Of a DNA stretch of 26,306 nt, positions 25,086 through 26,306 are shown piece after piece; within the stretch, counting starts at the first letter, position 1; the number at the start of each line of letters is the position of its first letter. The notes under the pieces are model-generated. The model did no database searches. It was not told the origin of the DNA and worked only from the letters and a program-made list of their open reading frames with translations. The stretch covers positions 558-26,863 of the forward strand of contig DDIP01000288.1 in the NCBI GenBank assembly GCA_002338605.1. Reading direction: 5' to 3'. The position numbers were made by a program, and so were the translations under genes. The stretch is from Proteobacteria bacterium UBA1847 (lineage in GTDB: Bacteria > Pseudomonadota > Gammaproteobacteria > Steroidobacterales > Woeseiaceae).

Positions 25086-25775
25086 TTATGAGCGTGCCGC
25101 TTTTGCTTCGGCCGGCTCTGCTGCAACGACTTCAGGCTTGTCAAAGACTTCGCCCTTGAAAATCCATACCTTCACGCCAATCACGCCGTACGTCGTGCGC
25201 GCCTCGGCCGTGCCGTAATCGATATCCGCACGCAACGTATGCAGCGGAACCCGACCCTCGCGATACCATTCCGAACGCGCGATCTCGGCGCCATTCAGTC
25301 GACCGCCAACCTTGACCTTGATTCCCTCGGCACCGACACGCATCGTGTTGGTTACCGCACGCTTCATTGCACGGCGGAACATGACGCGTCGCTCGAGCTG
25401 CTGTGCGATGCCTTCCGCGACCAGCGTTGCATCGAGTTCTGGCTTACGCACTTCGTTGATGTTGATGCGGACATCCTGGATGGCCATACCAATCAACGAC
25501 GACACTTCGGCGCGAAGCTTTTCGATATCTTCGCCTTTCTTGCCGATCACAATACCCGGACGTGCCGTATGAATCGTGATGTTGCACTTCTTCGACGGAC
25601 GCTCGATAGCAATGTGGCTGACCGAGGCATCTTTCAGCTTTTTCTTGATGAAAACGCGAATCTTGTGATCTGCACTGATGTACTCAGGGAAGGTCTTGGA
25701 ATCTGCGTACCATTTCGAAGCCCAATCCTTGACGATGCCGAGGCGTATTCCTGTTGGATGTACTTTCTGGCCCAT
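25086..25775 (-). CDS. rpsC: 30S ribosomal protein S3
   Basis: A 229-residue protein (E. coli 233). It starts [20 protein letters not shown], and the KH domain has GKKG at about 78-81. The C-terminal domain has [20 protein letters not shown] and then an alanine-rich tail. S3 lies at the mRNA entry channel. I placed the start at 25775, 1 bp after the rplV stop, with GAGAAG upstream; the longer open frame (to 25856) lies inside rplV. Confidence 0.98.
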   Translation of the reverse strand: MGQKVHPTGIRLGIVKDWASKWYADSKTFPEYISADHKIRVFIKKKLKDASVSHIAIERPSKKCNITIHTARPGIVIGKKGEDIEKLRAEVSSLIGMAIQDVRININEVRKPELDATLVAEGIAQQLERRVMFRRAMKRAVTNTMRVGAEGIKVKVGGRLNGAEIARSEWYREGRVPLHTLRADIDYGTAEARTTYGVIGVKVWIFKGEVFDKPEVVAAEPAEAKAARS

Positions 25776-25776
25776 A

Positions 25777-26112
25777 TTACTTCTCGTCTCCGACCCGGAT
25801 AGTGATGTGGCTGTTGCGCTTGATAATTCGTGCGCCACGACCCTTGGCACGAGCACGGAAACGTCGGAACGTCGGTGCCTCGTTAACTTCGATTGTCGCG
25901 ACTTTCAATTCGTCGATATCCGCTCCATGATTGTGCTCGGCGTTAGCCACTGCCGACTCCAGCACTTTCTTGACGATGCGGGCACTCTTCTTCGGCGAAA
26001 ACGTCAGGGTACGCAAAGCCTCATCAACGGACTTGCCGCGAATGATGTCCGCAACGAGCCTGCATTTCTGCGGCGAAATCCTTGCGTATCTAAGTGTTGC
26101 TGCAACGTGCAT
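25777..26112 (-). CDS. rplV: 50S ribosomal protein L22
   Basis: A 111-residue protein (E. coli 110). The core [20 protein letters not shown] is followed by the extended beta-hairpin (about 80-100, ending in [18 protein letters not shown]) that lines the exit tunnel and is where macrolide-resistance changes are found in other bacteria. The start may be GTG (26115) or ATG (26112); the ATG has a better distance (7 nt) to AGGGG. Confidence 0.98.
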   Translation of the reverse strand: MHVAATLRYARISPQKCRLVADIIRGKSVDEALRTLTFSPKKSARIVKKVLESAVANAEHNHGADIDELKVATIEVNEAPTFRRFRARAKGRGARIIKRNSHITIRVGDEK

Positions 26113-26123
26113 CACGCGACCCC

Positions 26124-26306
26124 TTATTTCGTTTTCCGGTCACCGGAGTGACCGCGGAACGTGCGGGTCATCGAAAACTCACCGAGTTTGTGACCAACCA
26201 TGTTCTCTGAAATCAATACCGGCACGTGCTGACGACCGTTATGAACGGCAATTGTCAGGCCAACCATGTCCGGCAATACCATAGAACGACGCGACCAGGT
26301 CTTGAT
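26124..26306 (-). CDS. rpsS: 30S ribosomal protein S19 (C-terminal part; start outside window)
   Basis: The last 60 residues of S19 are visible. They begin [20 protein letters not shown] and include [10 protein letters not shown] and [20 protein letters not shown], all strongly conserved. S19 contacts S13 and the A site in the 30S head. The right edge of the window cuts off about 30 N-terminal residues. It is the first visible gene of the S10 part of the ribosomal block, 11 bp before rplV. Confidence 0.98.
   Translation of the reverse strand: MKTWSRRSMVLPDMVGLTIAVHNGRQHVPVLISENMVGHKLGEFSMTRTFRGHSGDRKTK

Noticed and set aside
1..26306. tRNA, rRNA, CRISPR array, insertion sequence or prophage genes
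   Set aside because: None seen by eye; all sizeable frames are accounted for by chromosomal genes or their shadows.

Overview
The window is chromosomal DNA of a gammaproteobacterium. The ribosomal proteins, RpoA, Uup, NhaA (with E. coli-like residue numbering), SlyX, PepQ and TrpS all read as gammaproteobacterial. The spacing and neighbours differ from Enterobacteriaceae, so this is probably a free-living, perhaps marine or sediment, lineage. I cannot name the genus. GC content is moderate to high, and nearly every base is coding.

Layout. (1) Positions 1-2988, minus: the N-terminal 996 codons of a very large exported and membrane-anchored protein of unknown function that runs off the left edge. 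slyX lies just upstream of it. (2) 3366-5270, plus: uup, an ABC-F ATPase, whose stop codon overlaps that of nhaA coming from the other strand. (3) 8736 down to 5267, minus: a compact six-gene run of unknown protein, VOC protein, upp, DUF1801 protein, TerB-like protein and nhaA. (4) 9850 down to 8828, minus: a GNAT acetyltransferase and a small VIT/CCC1-like membrane protein. (5) 12693 down to 9962, minus: ggt and trpS, separated by 2 bp. pepQ (12791-14134, plus) is divergent from ggt. (6) 15062-14232, minus: a short-chain dehydrogenase, with a doubtful small ORF behind it. (7) 26306 down to 15588, minus: one continuous ribosomal block, rpsS-rplV-rpsC-rplP-rpmC-rpsQ-rplN-rplX-rplE-rpsN-rpsH-rplF-rplR-rpsE-rpmD-rplO-secY-rpmJ-rpsM-rpsK-rpsD-rpoA-rplQ. 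It ends at a clear intrinsic terminator and enters the window inside rpsS.

The ribosomal block is the S10, spc and alpha operons joined without the long leaders known in E. coli. It supplies ribosomal proteins of both subunits, the SecY translocon channel and the RNA polymerase alpha subunit. The left part is ordinary accessory and housekeeping content: Na+/H+ homeostasis (NhaA), uracil salvage (Upp), peptide and glutathione turnover (GGT, PepQ) and tRNA charging (TrpS).

The most interesting signals are small. Two very similar GTAG/ATAG-headed hairpins, related by a compensatory base-pair change, sit exactly in the rplO-secY and rpsM-rpsK junctions; they look like REP-type elements inside an essential operon. 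The giant envelope protein carries an internal duplication and a TonB-receptor-like EEIVTTGSR motif. Two short ORFs with strong ribosome-binding sites end on the start codons of the next genes. I see no phage, CRISPR, tRNA, rRNA or insertion sequence.
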